Positions 8,828-19,700 of a stretch of DNA of 64,000 nt are shown here, in pieces (the stretch's first letter is position 1; every line of letters begins with the position of its first letter). Source of the DNA: Clostridiales bacterium (GTDB lineage Bacteria > Bacillota > Clostridia > Christensenellales > Aristaeellaceae). The position numbers and the translations under genes were made by a program. The notes below the pieces were generated by a model. That model saw only the letters and a list, made by a program, of their open reading frames with translations. It did no database searches and was not told the DNA's origin. The stretch covers positions 434,001 to 498,000 of the forward strand of contig SVHA01000001.1 in the NCBI GenBank assembly GCA_015056085.1, read 5' to 3'.

Positions 8828-9646
8828 TCACATCGCCTCAATGGTGGCATCCAGCAGGGAACGGAAGGCGCTCTTGGTGCGTCCCGCCACTTCGATGACC
8901 TCTTCCTCGCTCAGCAGCTGATCCAGAATGCCCGCAGCCATGTTGGTGATGCAGCTCACGCCCAGGATACGCATCCCGCAGTGGCGTGCCACAATGACTT
9001 CCGGCACAGTGGACATACCCACGGCGTCGGCGCCCAGAATCCGTGCCATGCGGATTTCCGCCGGGGTTTCATAGGTGGGGCCGTTGAACCACATATAGAC
9101 GCCCTTGCGGACATTTTTGATGTTCAGGCGCTTCGCCTGTTCTTCGCACAGGGCGGACAAATCCCGGTCAAAGGTGCGGGTCATGTCGGGGAAGCGCACG
9201 CCGAATTCGGAAATGTTGGGCCCGGTGAGGGGATTCTTGCCGGAGAAGTTGATGCAGTCGGTGAGGATCATCAGCGTGCCGGGCTCAAAGTCCAGGTTCA
9301 CGCCGCCGGCAGCATTGGTCACCAGCAGCGTCTTGACGCCCAGGAGTTTCATCACCCTGACGGGCAGCGTCACCTGCTCCATGGTATACCCCTCATAGGA
9401 GTGGAAGCGACCCTGCATCATGCACACCCGCTTGCCGTGGAGTTTTCCCGTCCACCAGCGTCCGGCATGGCCGGGAGCCGTGGACTGGGGGAAGCCGGGG
9501 ATGTCCTTGTAATCAATATAGCGGGCGTCCTCGAGGGCTTCCACATAGTCGCCCAGGCCGGAGCCAAGGATGACGCCGATGTCGGCCTCGCCCACCTTTT
9601 CCCGAATGACGTCAGCCATTTTCTGATAATCCTGATACTGCATCAT
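8828..9646 (-). CDS. punA: Purine-nucleoside phosphorylase
   Basis: 272-residue trimeric-type PNP that cleaves inosine and guanosine with phosphate to base plus ribose-1-phosphate. Family motifs include GSGLGDYVEAL at the phosphate site, TNAAGGVN, and VGMSTVPEVIVARH followed by TNMAAGI. Start at the first of two adjacent ATGs (9646), spaced from AAGGAG; longer in-frame starts overlap deoB. Together with deoB upstream it converts purine nucleosides to base and ribose-5-phosphate. Confidence 0.94.
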   Translation of the reverse strand: MMQYQDYQKMADVIREKVGEADIGVILGSGLGDYVEALEDARYIDYKDIPGFPQSTAPGHAGRWWTGKLHGKRVCMMQGRFHSYEGYTMEQVTLPVRVMKLLGVKTLLVTNAAGGVNLDFEPGTLMILTDCINFSGKNPLTGPNISEFGVRFPDMTRTFDRDLSALCEEQAKRLNIKNVRKGVYMWFNGPTYETPAEIRMARILGADAVGMSTVPEVIVARHCGMRILGVSCITNMAAGILDQLLSEEEVIEVAGRTKSAFRSLLDATIEAM

Positions 9647-9677
9647 GGTTATATCTCCTTGTGTGATGATTTTGGGG

Positions 9678-10838
9678 TTACAGCAAATCTGCGAAGGATT
9701 CGCCGCCGAAGCGGTCCGGCAGGCCCAGCCACTGGGCACAGGTGGCGGCCACATCCGCATAGGTGGCCCGGGTGCCCAGATCCACCACCTTGTCCATCTT
9801 CTTGTGCCACACCAGCAGGGGAATGTATTCCCTCGTGTGGTCCGTGCCGGGGAAGGTGGGGTCACAGCCGTGGTCGGCGGTGATGATCAGCAGGTCGTCC
9901 TCGCCCATCAGGGACTGGATCTCCGGCAGTTTTGCGTCGAAGTATTCCAGCGCCGCCGCAAAGCCCTCGGGGTCGTTGCGGTGGCCGTACTGCATATCGG
10001 TATCCACCAGATTGGTGAAGCAGATGCCGTCAAAGGGGCGTCGCATATAGTCGAGCCATGCCTCGATGCAGGCAGGGTTGCCGCTGGCATGGTTGGAACC
10101 CGTCAGACCCCGGTTGTCGAAGATGTCCTCAATCTTGCCCACGCCCAGGGATTCCAGACCGGCTTCCTGGGCAGCGTCCAGAATGGTGCGGCCAAAGGGC
10201 GGCACAGCGTAGTCCCGGCGGCCCGCCGTGCGGGTGAAGTGACCTGCCTTTTCACCCACAAAGGGACGAGCAATCACACGGCCCACGCAAAGGTCGCCCG
10301 TGAGCATTTGCCGGGCAATGCGGCACATCTCATAGAGTTCTTCCCGGGAGAAGACAGCCTCGTTGCAGGCAATCTGGAACACGCTGTCGGCAGAGGTGTA
10401 CACAATAGGCGTGCGGTTGCGGATGTGCTCTTCGCCCAGTTCATCCAGAATGGCCGTGCCGGAGGACGGCTTGTTGCCGATAGTCTTGTGACCGATGGCT
10501 TCTTCATACCGGGCAATGAAATCCGCCGGGAAGCCGTTGGGGAAAGTCGGGAAGGGCTTGTCCAGCTTCACGCCGGAAAGTTCCCAGTGGCCGGTGGTGG
10601 TGTCCTTGCCGGCGGACTTTTCCATGGCCCGGCCATAGGCGCCGCACACGGCATTCTTGTCGGGATAGGAAGTGCCTTCAATCAGGCCCAGGCCCATTTT
10701 CGCCATGTTGGGCAGTTGGGGGGCGCACTTTTCCACCACATGACCGATGGTGCAGGCGCCCACGTCGCCGTACTGGTCCGCATCGGGCAGATAGCCCACA
10801 CCGGCGCCGTCCAGCACTGTCAGAAAGACTCGCTTCAT
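9678..10838 (-). CDS. deoB: Phosphopentomutase
   Basis: 386 residues, normal length for DeoB. It interconverts (deoxy)ribose-1-phosphate and -5-phosphate, feeding nucleoside sugars into central metabolism. It belongs to the alkaline-phosphatase superfamily: the metal site begins with VFLTVLDGAGVGYLPDA at the N-terminus and ITADHGCDPTF with DHTREYIPLL near the C-terminus. ATG 10838 has GGAGG 11 bases upstream. First gene of deoB-punA-SDR, which has its own promoter at 10883-10911. Confidence 0.96.
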   Translation of the reverse strand: MKRVFLTVLDGAGVGYLPDADQYGDVGACTIGHVVEKCAPQLPNMAKMGLGLIEGTSYPDKNAVCGAYGRAMEKSAGKDTTTGHWELSGVKLDKPFPTFPNGFPADFIARYEEAIGHKTIGNKPSSGTAILDELGEEHIRNRTPIVYTSADSVFQIACNEAVFSREELYEMCRIARQMLTGDLCVGRVIARPFVGEKAGHFTRTAGRRDYAVPPFGRTILDAAQEAGLESLGVGKIEDIFDNRGLTGSNHASGNPACIEAWLDYMRRPFDGICFTNLVDTDMQYGHRNDPEGFAAALEYFDAKLPEIQSLMGEDDLLIITADHGCDPTFPGTDHTREYIPLLVWHKKMDKVVDLGTRATYADVAATCAQWLGLPDRFGGESFADLL

Positions 10839-10882
10839 ACTGTTTCAAACCTCCTGTCGGGGGGATTATTTTCCGTACTGTT

Positions 10883-10911
10883 ATTGTACACCATTTTTTG
10901 CAAATTGAAAA
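10883..10911 (-). promoter_or_regulatory. deoB operon promoter
   Basis: Minus strand: TTTTCA (complement of 10906-10911), 17-base spacer, TACAAT (complement of 10883-10888). The -10 box is close to consensus. Confidence 0.6.
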
Positions 10912-11005
10912 GTGCCGCCAAACTTTTCCCCTGCCCTTGCTTTTCAGGGAAAAATGGCGTATGCTGACGGAGGATGATTTGCTCGCCCGAAGGAGGCTTT
11001 TGCCC

Positions 11006-11650
11006 ATGAAATTGATGTTTGATGACCTGCACGCCCGGATGCCCTGGGAGGACATTGACAACGTGGTGTTCGACGTGGGCAATGTGCTGCTTTTGTACAG
11101 CCCGGACAAACTGATGCACGACCTGCTCCCCGGACAGGAAGCCCTCTACCCCGCCCTTTTGCACCGGGTGTTCCTCTCCCCCTACTGGACGGAGATGGAT
11201 CGGGGGATGATGACCCCCGAAGAAGCCATCGCCCCCATGAGCAGCGGCCACCCTGAACTGGAAGATGCCGTCCGCACACTGATGCTGAACTGGCGGGACC
11301 TCAAGGATGTGATCGCAGAAGGCGTGGCTACCTTGCGCAAATGCAAAGAGATGGGCAAGAAGGTGTATGTCCTGTCCAACTACAACGACCAGGCCTTTGC
11401 CTACATCCGCACGAAGTATGACTTCTGGGGCCTGGTGGATGGCTTTGTCATTTCCGGGCAGGAGCATCTGGTCAAGCCCGACCCGGCCATCTATCATGTG
11501 CTGGAAAAGCGGTTTGATGTGACCCTTGAGCGCACGCTGTTCATTGACGACAGCCACGTAAACATTGAAGCCGCCATGCATTGCGGTTGGCAGGGCATCC
11601 ACTACCATCAGCCGGGGCAGCTTTCCGCCTTTTTCGATCTGAAGGCATAA
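11006..11650 (+). CDS. HAD-superfamily subfamily IA hydrolase (YihX-like)
   Basis: 214-residue phosphatase-like protein. HAD motif I appears as VVFDVGNVLL, motif II as VYVLSN, motif III Lys in HLVKPDPAIY, and motif IV as LFIDDS, so the catalytic set is complete. The FDVGNVL form is typical of the YihX/haloacid-dehalogenase branch acting on small sugar phosphates. Start ATG 11006 was chosen because AAGGAGG lies 9 bases upstream; in-frame starts at 10898 and 10961 lack such a site. Divergent from deoB. Substrate unknown. Confidence 0.85.
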   Translation: MKLMFDDLHARMPWEDIDNVVFDVGNVLLLYSPDKLMHDLLPGQEALYPALLHRVFLSPYWTEMDRGMMTPEEAIAPMSSGHPELEDAVRTLMLNWRDLKDVIAEGVATLRKCKEMGKKVYVLSNYNDQAFAYIRTKYDFWGLVDGFVISGQEHLVKPDPAIYHVLEKRFDVTLERTLFIDDSHVNIEAAMHCGWQGIHYHQPGQLSAFFDLKA

Positions 11651-11708
11651 AATCCCGGAAAAGCCCGAAAAACTTGATGTTTTTTTGCTTCAAAGGGCGG
11701 TTTTTCCC

Positions 11709-11737
11709 TTGACAGTGCCTAATGGATATGGTAGAAT
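11709..11737 (+). promoter_or_regulatory. rplU operon promoter
   Basis: Perfect TTGACA (11709-11714), 17-base spacer, TAGAAT (11732-11737): a strong sigma-A promoter, as expected for ribosomal protein genes. Confidence 0.85.
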
Positions 11738-11826
11738 ATTTCGGTAAGCCGCACGGGAGAGGTCTGTCACAATGTGCATCCGCACTACCTCAGATTCCGG
11801 CGAGTAATAATAGGAGGTGCTTGTCC
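11738..11826 (+). ncRNA. Putative L21 autoregulatory leader
   Basis: An 89-base untranslated leader separates the strong promoter from rplU and can form short GC hairpins, for example ATGTGCATCCGCACTA around 11773-11788. Its place and size match the L21 leader element known from Firmicutes upstream of rplU. I could not run a covariance model, so the identity rests on context. Confidence 0.55.
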
Positions 11827-12135
11827 ATGTACGCGATTATCAGCGCAGGCAACAAGCAGTACCGGGTTTCCCAGGGCGATGTGATTTACATCGACAAGGT
11901 CAATCAGGAGAATGATACCGTCCTCACCTTTGACGCTCTGCTCATCGGCAACGATGGCGAAGTCAAGGTCGGCAACCCCATCGTCGAAGGCGCGAAGGTG
12001 GAAGCCAAGATCCTCGGCCAGGTGAAGGGCGAGAAGATCAAGATCTACAAGTACAAGGCTAAGAAGGACTACTCCAAGCGTCAGGGCCATCGTCAGCCCT
12101 ACACCAAGGTGGAAATCACCGCCATCAACGCCTGA
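11827..12135 (+). CDS. rplU: Ribosomal protein L21
   Basis: 102-residue 50S protein. Begins MYAIISAGNKQYRV, the L21 signature, and ends in the basic KAKKDYSKRQGHRQPYTKV stretch. AGGAGGTGC precedes ATG 11827. The last base of its stop codon is the first base of the prp start codon. Same rplU-prp-rpmA order as in other Firmicutes. Confidence 0.98.
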   Translation: MYAIISAGNKQYRVSQGDVIYIDKVNQENDTVLTFDALLIGNDGEVKVGNPIVEGAKVEAKILGQVKGEKIKIYKYKAKKDYSKRQGHRQPYTKVEITAINA

Positions 12136-12479
12136 TGACGAAGATTGTGCTCTACCGCACTGCTGATGGTCTCTACACCGGATTTTCCGTGAATGGACAC
12201 AGCGGATACGCGGAGGAAGGCAGCGACATCGTCTGCGCCGGCATCTCTGCCCTGACCATTTCCTGCGTCAACGCCATGGAAACGGTGGCAGGCGTCCTGC
12301 CGGAAATCAAAGGCGGCGAGGATGGTTTCCTGGAAATGCATCTTCCCCAGCCCATCGGGAGCATTTCTGCTTCCCGGATGCACGACGCACAGGTGCTTCT
12401 CAGAGCGCTCCACCAGGGTCTGTCCTCTCTGGCAGACGAATACAAAAAGTATATCAGGCTTGAGGTCCTGACAAAGTAA
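12135..12479 (+). CDS. prp: Ribosomal-processing cysteine protease Prp
   Basis: 114 residues. Prp removes the N-terminal extension of L27 before it enters the ribosome. The catalytic His is in GHSGYAEEG and the catalytic Cys in DIVCAGISAL, the two conserved Prp motifs. ATG 12135 overlaps the rplU stop by one base, so translation is coupled. The L27 encoded next carries the matching cleavable extension. Confidence 0.93.
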   Translation: MTKIVLYRTADGLYTGFSVNGHSGYAEEGSDIVCAGISALTISCVNAMETVAGVLPEIKGGEDGFLEMHLPQPIGSISASRMHDAQVLLRALHQGLSSLADEYKKYIRLEVLTK

Positions 12480-12523
12480 GGACCCGGCCGCTCCATTGAC
12501 TAACTGAATCGGAGGGAATCACA

Positions 12524-12823
12524 ATGATGAAGCTCAATCTTCAGCTGTTCGCTCATAAGAAAGGTATGGGTTCCACCCGTAACGGCCGCGACAGCGAATC
12601 CAAGCGCCTTGGCCCGAAGCGTGCCGATGGCCAGTTCTCCCTGGCTGGCAACATTCTGGTCCGTCAGCGTGGCACCAAGATCCACCCCGGCACCAACGTG
12701 GGCCGCGGCAAGGATGACACCCTGTTCGCTCTGGTGGACGGCATTGTCCGTTTCGAGCGTAAGGGCCGCGACAAGAAGCAGGTTTCCGTCTACCCCGTGG
12801 AAACCGCTGCTGCCGCCAAGTAA
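12524..12823 (+). CDS. rpmA: Ribosomal protein L27 with Prp-cleaved N-terminal extension
   Basis: 99 residues. The N-terminus [20 protein letters not shown] contains the [11 protein letters not shown] Prp cleavage site known from Firmicutes; mature L27 would begin at Ala10, leaving the segment that reaches the peptidyl-transferase centre. The rest ([25 protein letters not shown]) is standard L27. GGAGGG lies about 10 bases upstream of two adjacent ATGs. obg, which usually follows, is absent here. Confidence 0.97.
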   Translation: MMKLNLQLFAHKKGMGSTRNGRDSESKRLGPKRADGQFSLAGNILVRQRGTKIHPGTNVGRGKDDTLFALVDGIVRFERKGRDKKQVSVYPVETAAAAK

Positions 12824-12840
12824 GCGTTAAGCGATCAGAC

Positions 12841-12884
12841 AAAGCCGTCTGCCCGATGCTCACCTGCTCGGGCGGGCGGCTTTT
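12841..12884 (+). terminator. Terminator of the rplU-prp-rpmA operon
   Basis: AAAGCCG-C-GCCCGA pairs with TCGGGC-G-CGGCTTT across a short loop, followed by TTTT at 12881-12884. Confidence 0.85.
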
Positions 12885-12922
12885 ACCTTTTCCCCATTTT
12901 CCTTTCAGGAAGGGATGATACC

Positions 12923-13618
12923 ATGGTCGGTACTCTCATCAATGTTGCAGCGATCCTTCTGGGCACGGTCATCGGCCTGTGCGCCCGCAAGGGCATCCCC
13001 CAGCGCCTGCAGGACACGGTGGTGAATGGTCAGGGGCTGTGCGTGATCCTCATTGGTCTGAGCGGTGCGCTGAAAACCGCTGACGTCACCGGCATGATCA
13101 TTTGCATAGTGACAGGCGGACTGCTGGGCGCATGGATGAACATCGAGGGCAGGCTGAATCAGCTGGGCTGCTTCCTGGAGCGCAAGCTGACGCCGGAAGG
13201 CGCCCCTTCAGGCACCATCGCCAAAGGGTTTGTGACGGCGTCGCTGGTGTACTGCGTGGGCGCCATGGCGATTGTGGGCGCGCTGGACTCCGGTCTGAGG
13301 GGCGACCATTCCACGCTGATTTCCAAATCTGTACTGGACGGCGTGATGAGCATCTTCTTCGCCAGTTCCCTGGGCATCGGCGTAGGGCTTTCTGCCGCCT
13401 CGGTGCTGGTGTATCAGGGCATCTTCGCCCTTCTGGGCATGTGGCTGGAGCCCATCCTCACCGCTGAAATCATCAACGAAATGAGCGCCATCGGCGGTCT
13501 GCTCATTGCCGGCATCGGTCTGAACCTGATCTACGAAAAGCACATCCCCGTGGGGAATCTTCTGCCCGCCATCTTCCTGCCCATGGCATATCTGCCCATC
13601 CGGGCGCTGTTTGGGTGA
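12923..13618 (+). CDS. DUF554 family integral membrane protein (YdfK-like)
   Basis: 231 residues with about seven hydrophobic segments. Begins VGTLINVAAILLGTVIGL and contains GFVTASLVYCVGAMAIVGAL, SKSVLDGVMSIFFASSLGIG and GLLIAGIGLNLI, all typical of DUF554. The function of the family is unknown; transport has been suggested only from its fold. AGGAAGGG is 7 bases ahead of ATG 12923. Stands alone between two terminators. Confidence 0.88.
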   Translation: MVGTLINVAAILLGTVIGLCARKGIPQRLQDTVVNGQGLCVILIGLSGALKTADVTGMIICIVTGGLLGAWMNIEGRLNQLGCFLERKLTPEGAPSGTIAKGFVTASLVYCVGAMAIVGALDSGLRGDHSTLISKSVLDGVMSIFFASSLGIGVGLSAASVLVYQGIFALLGMWLEPILTAEIINEMSAIGGLLIAGIGLNLIYEKHIPVGNLLPAIFLPMAYLPIRALFG

Positions 13619-13633
13619 CAAAACACGACCTTG

Positions 13634-13662
13634 AGCCGCACATCACTTGTGCGGCTTTTTTT
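13634..13662 (+). terminator. Terminator after the DUF554 gene
   Basis: AGCCGCAC (13634-13641) and GTGCGGCT (13649-13656), seven-base loop, followed by a run of T. Confidence 0.9.
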
Positions 13663-13714
13663 GTGCTGATTTGGGCACACTACCGCCATCATCCTTGTTT
13701 CCGGGAGGGATTTG

Positions 13715-16700
13715 ATGGTTTGGTTGGTTGTTGCCCTCATGGCGTCTGCTGCGTTTCTTTGCGTGATGCTCTGGCGACACAGGGGGATTTTCTCCGGCAG
13801 GGCGCATTTGCAGTGTCCGTCCGGGTTGATGGCACTGATGCGCCGGGCGCTTTCCGTCAAGGGGGAACACATCGCGCTGGATGCGCTGCACCTCCATGCC
13901 CAGCAGATGGTGCTGTGCGTGACCCTCGCCCGGAAGCGCATGGCCCGTCTGCCTTCCCTGCCCTGCCAGCGGGGCGGAGAGATTCGCCTGCTGCACCGCC
14001 TGTCGCCCCTGCCGGAGGACATGACTGCCCAACTGACCGCCATGATGCCGAAAGACGCCACCTGGCGGGAACGGGAGCAGTTTCTGCCGGCACTGACGGT
14101 GCTGCTGTCCCGGCAACTGATGGACATCATCGGCGAAATCCTCCTGCAGGTCAAGGACGCCCGACGAGGGCGCCGCATGGCTGCTTCCCGGAGGAAGTTG
14201 GCGGCGCTTTCCCCTGAAAAGGCATCCCCCGCCCTACTGTGCAGCCTGTATGCCGCTCGGAAAACCAAAGGGCAGGATATTTTGCCGCTGGAAACGGCCT
14301 TCCGCCTGAAGGAGGGCGAGGCCGTGCAGATCTATCGCCAGCAGCAGAGCCGCCTCGCCGGGGCGATTCAGCAAATCGCCCAGCAGTTGGCCTTCCTGCA
14401 AGGACAGGACGCCCTCGCCCTTGCCCTGACGGACTGCCCGCTGGATGCACTGCTGAATCAGGACGAAACCTACCCCCGCATGACGGCGGCATCAAAGGGG
14501 CTGTATCTGCGCAAAGCGTCCCATCTGGCGCAGCTTTTCCGCAAAGAGGAAGCCGCTGTCGTGCGCTGCGCCCTGCAGCTGTCCAAGGAGCAGCCCACCG
14601 GCGATCCCCGCCGCCATGTTGGGTATTATCTGCTGGAACAGGAGGGGCAATCCGCACTGCGCAGGGCGCTGAAATCCCGCCGGGGAGGACTCGCGCTGTT
14701 TGCGGCGCATCACCGGCAGATGATTTCCCTTCTGCTTCGCTGGGGGCTGTCCCTGGCTGCCCTCATGGTGTTCCTGCTCACCGGTCACAGCCTGTATCTG
14801 GCGCCCTTTGCCCTCATCGCCGCCGGGGACGGCTTTCATCTGCTGCTCAAGCAGCTGCATCAGGATGACCCGATGCCGGAAATGGCATTATCCCCGGAGG
14901 ATCCCGCCCTGCGGACGCTGGTGGTGCTGCCCCAGGTGCTGTGCGACCATCATGACGCCATCCGGGCGGCGAGGCAACTGCTGATGGCCCAGACGGCCCT
15001 GGCGCCCTACCCGTTGGATTGCCTTCTGCTGGCGGATTTTGCGCCAGCCATGACGGCCCACGCCGCCGGGGACGAGGACGTCATGCTGGCTGCCAAAACG
15101 GCCTTGTCCGCATTGCAGGACGCCTGTGACGGCGTGCGGTTTTGGTATGTGCAGCGCAGCCGTGCCTTCCACCCCGACACCCGACTGTACGAAGCCCCCG
15201 ACGACGCCACCGGGGCGATGCTGGACGCTGCAAGGCTCATCTGCCACGGCGAAACCAGCCACCCCCTGACGGCCGGAAGCGAGGTCGCCGGGGCGCTCCA
15301 TCGGCGCTACACCTGGATATACGCCCTGACGCCGGACGCATTGCTGTCTCCGGGGAGTTTCCCCGCTGCGGCGGGTGTACTGGCGCACCCCCTTTCCGCC
15401 CGGACAAAAACACCCCATGGCTGGCACGGCGTGACCATGGCCGGGCCTGTTTGCCGTCCCCATCTCTTGGCGGCAGAGAGCCTGATGCGCCGTCTGGCCC
15501 AGCGCAGGGACAACTTCGGCGGTTTCAGCGGCGTGGGGCTGATTCGCCCCGAAGGGCTGCTGGAAGGCACAGAGGGCTACTTTACCGCCGGAAAGGCGCC
15601 TTCTCCCCTGCTGGCAGGGATGATGTGCGGCAGTTGCGTCGCCGGGGAGGCGTGCTATCTTCCCCTGCCGGACAGCGCCGAGGAAGCGCTGCAATCCCAG
15701 CAGCAAAGCGCCGCCCGGGTGTGGCGTCTTGCCAAATGGACGCTGCCCTGGGTGCACACGCCCCGGGGCATTCACTCAAATCCCCTGCCCCTTTTGAAGC
15801 GCTTTTCCCTGCGGCAAGTCCTCCGCACCGGAGTGCTGCCCCTGTGCCTGTGGGCGCTGGTACTGGGGGCGTGCTGGCACGCCAGCCTGCCGCTTTTAAT
15901 TTTTGTGCTGCTTCTCCCGCTGATTCACCGGCCTTCACCCCTGCGTTTCGCATGGGAAACAGTGTGCTTGCCCTCCCGGGCACTTTTCTCGCTGATGGGT
16001 CTCCTGGGCGGGCTGATGCCCCGGCTGTTCCGGCGGCCTTTGTCTGACGAAAACATCCGGATTTGCTCCCTGTGGGCGCAAATTGTGACCGCTGCGGGGG
16101 CGGCGGCCCTGTCTTTCGCAAGGGGTGAAATGTTCTTCCCCGGCGCTGCTGCGGCGATTCTGTTCACCCTGTCGCCGGTGGTGATTTCCCTGCTGCACCG
16201 CCCGGCAGACCCCGCCGCCGACCCCGATGACGCCGATGAATCCCTGCTGACGGAAACGGCGACCGCTGCCTGGAACGCTCTGCAGCATCACACAAATGCC
16301 GGAACACCCCTGTCCGCCTGGACAACTTCCGGGGAGGCTGTTGATGTCGCTTGTGACGTGAAAACCATGGCGCTCTACGGCCTGGCCTGCGTCAGTGCGC
16401 TGGAAATGGGCCTTGCCAGTGCAGACGAAGCGGGACTTCTTTTGCAGCAATGGCTGGAAGCACTGGAACATCAGCCCCGGCACATGGGCTTGCCGCTGGA
16501 AAGCCCGATCTCAGGCGAGCCCTATGCAGACAGCCGGAACTGCGGATTGTGCTATCTGGCGCTGCGTATCGCCGCTCAGGCGCTGCGGGGGCATCTTGCC
16601 GCCTGCGACGCCTCTTTGCGGCCGCTGCCCGCAAGGCTGGACGCCTTTGCCGCCGCCATGGAGTTGTCTGCCTTGTATGACGCTCCCTCCGGCACGTTTT

Positions 16701-19700
16701 TCGAGCGAATCTCCCCAAAGGAAGCCCCTTCCGGGCATATTTTCCTGCTGGCAGACCAAGGGTTGTGCCTGTCCTTTGCGGCGCTGATGCAAGACAATAT
16801 CCCGACCAATCATCTACATCACCTGCTGGCGCTATCCATCCGGGCTGGGCGCCACCGGCCGCTGATGAGCCTCCACGGTTCGCCGGAAAGCCTGCTGGTG
16901 CCGTCTCTGGTGCTGCCCCTTTTGCGCTGCACCCTGCCGGGAGACGCCTTGCAGCATCATCTGCACCTGCACAAGCGCCGCAAACACGGCGCGCTGTGGG
17001 GCCGGGGCGAGTGCTTTTCCAGCGAATTGACCGCCGGATTTGTCCATCGGATGGTGCAGTCGGGGGACGCTTTCTGCGCTCTGATACCCCCGGAGGACGC
17101 CGCTGTATTTGCGCCCCACATCAGCGCCATGGCCCTGTCCTTGGACGGCACTGATGCCGCCGCCGAGTGCCTGCAGCAGTTCCGCTCCATGGGGCTGATC
17201 ACCCGCAGCGGCGTGGGGGACGCCATCGATTTTGCCCCGGAGGGCAGCGCTGCCCCCTATGCGCTGGTGCCGGTGGAATCCTCCGCCCATCAGGCGATGA
17301 TCCTCTGCGGCGTGTGCAACGCCCTCACCGGCGGCGCACTGCGCCACTGCCTGCTGGCCATCCCCCGGGCGGAAACCGTTTCCCTGCTGCTGATGCAACT
17401 GCATGCTGATTGCACCCTGCCCCTGCCCATGGCAAAATTGCGGCCTTCCCCCCAGCGCGAGCCGTCCTTCCGGCGCATCGCCCGGAGTAATATCGTACCC
17501 ATGGACGCCCATATTCTCGGCGGAAAACAGGCCAGCATGATCATTCACGCCGGCGGCAGCAATGCCCTGAGGATGCACAGCCAGCCCCTCACCGCCTTTT
17601 CCGGCGACCCTGCCCGAATAGAAGGCGTCCAGTTCTATCTCGTCAGTGGCGGGCACACCTTCCGCCTGACGGACCCCACCCTCCCCGGAGAGACCGTGTT
17701 CAGCGAAGGCACCGCCGTTTTCAACCGCCGGATGGGCAGCCTTGCGTCCACTTTGACGACCTTCACCGACCCGGTCACCCGCAGCCTTGTGTTCATGGCG
17801 GAAATCACCGCCGGAGACGAGGACGCCATCATTGAAATCGCCAGTTGCCTCCTGCCGGATGTGAGCAGCGAAGTCACCAGCCCCCGGGAAGGTGTGCTTC
17901 ATCTGCACGGCCCGTGCCCCTGCTTCTGCCGCTTTCAGGCCAGCCTGTCCCCGGCGGCATTTGCCCACCAGACGGACGCTCATCTGTTCCTGGGCAGCGG
18001 AAGCCTCGCAAGCCCCGCCTCCCTGAAGGATGATCTGACGCAGGGGGTGTCCGGCGCCACCCAGGAGGTGTGCCTGGCCTTCCGGGCGAGGTTTCATTTG
18101 CCTGCCCGCCAGCGCCTGACCATCACCTGGCACATCAGCCCGGAAGACGCAAATGTTGCCGCATCCCCTGCCCGGTCTGTCATGGGCGCCCGGGCGCTGT
18201 GCGATCATCTGGGAATCAACCAGGCACAGGCGCAAGCCATGTATCACCTGTGCGGCAGCGTGTTCTGGCGGCATCAGCCCCACCAGGGCGCTGATCAGCC
18301 CCTCACCGCGCCCATGTCTGCGCTGGAGGAAAAGGGCATTCCGGCCCATCTGCCGCTGATTTGTCTGGCGATCTCCTCGCCGGAGGGCTTCCCGCTGATG
18401 GAGGACGCCCAGCGCATGGCGGAACTGTGGGCCCTTTCCGGGTTTGATGCCCATCTGGCGGTGCTGTGCCACGGCTTGCAGCCGCTGACCCTGGCCGCGC
18501 GGGCGCAGGAGCACCTTTTCTCCAGCCGATGCACCATCTTGGGCGATTTGTCCGAGGAAGAAGCCGCCACGCTGCTGGCGGTGTCCCGGCTGCTGCTGTC
18601 GGAAGGTCACGGCAACCTGATCCATCAGCTTGGCGCCCTTGAAACGCCTCTGCCTGTCTCCCTTTGCCCCGAAGCCGCCCCTGGAAAAATCACCCCGCCG
18701 GAGCATCTGCTCTTCGGACAGGGCGTCGGCGGCTTTGAGGAAGGTACAGGCCACTACCTGACGCACCTCACCCCCGGCTATCAGCCGCCTGTGCCCTGGC
18801 GCAACCTGCTGGCCCATGATCGCTTCCGCACGCTGGCGGACACAAACGGCCTTGGGCCCTCCGCCGCCCGGGAAGTGGTCAGCGCCGGAGAAAGTGCCTA
18901 CATTTTTGACGGAACCGGCGTATTTTCCGCCACGCCCGCTCCCGCCGGGGCGCACCTTTCCTGGGACGTCCGCCACGGGCCGCAGGTTTCCACCTGGCAC
19001 ACGGCTACGTCCCGCCTGGACGCCACCTTCACCGCCGCGCCGCTGCTGCGCCATCCCTGCGGGCTGCGCACACTGCACCTGAAAAACCTCTCTCCCGACC
19101 CGGTGACGGTGACGCTGCTCATCACCGCTGATTTCACCACTTCCACACCTGATGTGCACCTCACGCCCTTCCCCCACGCCGTCATCGCCCATACCCCGGA
19201 AGAGACCCATCTGCGCTTTGTGGCTTTGGCGGAAGGCGAAGGCGAAACCTTCACCACCCTGCCTGTGTTGCTGGCAAGGCATTCCGGCCAGCCGGACATC
19301 CGGGACGAGCATCTTGCCTGTCGGGGCAGCGTGGCGGCCATCCGCCTGACAAGGGAACTGCTGCCCGGCAGAAGCGAGACCGTCTCCTGGCTGATGGGCA
19401 GCGCCATGGTGGCAGACGACGTCGAATGGCTCCTGCGCAGCATCCGACAAACGGGCGTTTCGGCGCAGTTGCGGATGCTGAAGCGCCAATGGGTGCGCCG
19501 CATCAGCGGATTCACCCTACCCACAGAGGATGAAGCCCTCGCTTTGCTCGCCACCTGGCTGCCGGTGCAATACCTCCACAGCGATCACCCTTTGTCCCTC
19601 CCCGCCCGGACGTTGACGGACGGAAAAGGCGCCCTGTCCCTGCTGCTGCTCACTGCCCGGGACCATCTGGCGGACCCGCTGCTGGGCTGGCTGTGCGGCG

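Noticed and set aside
16832-19489. Minus-strand open frame of 885 codons
   Set aside because: Antisense to the NdvB-like gene, no family resemblance, composition typical of a shadow frame.
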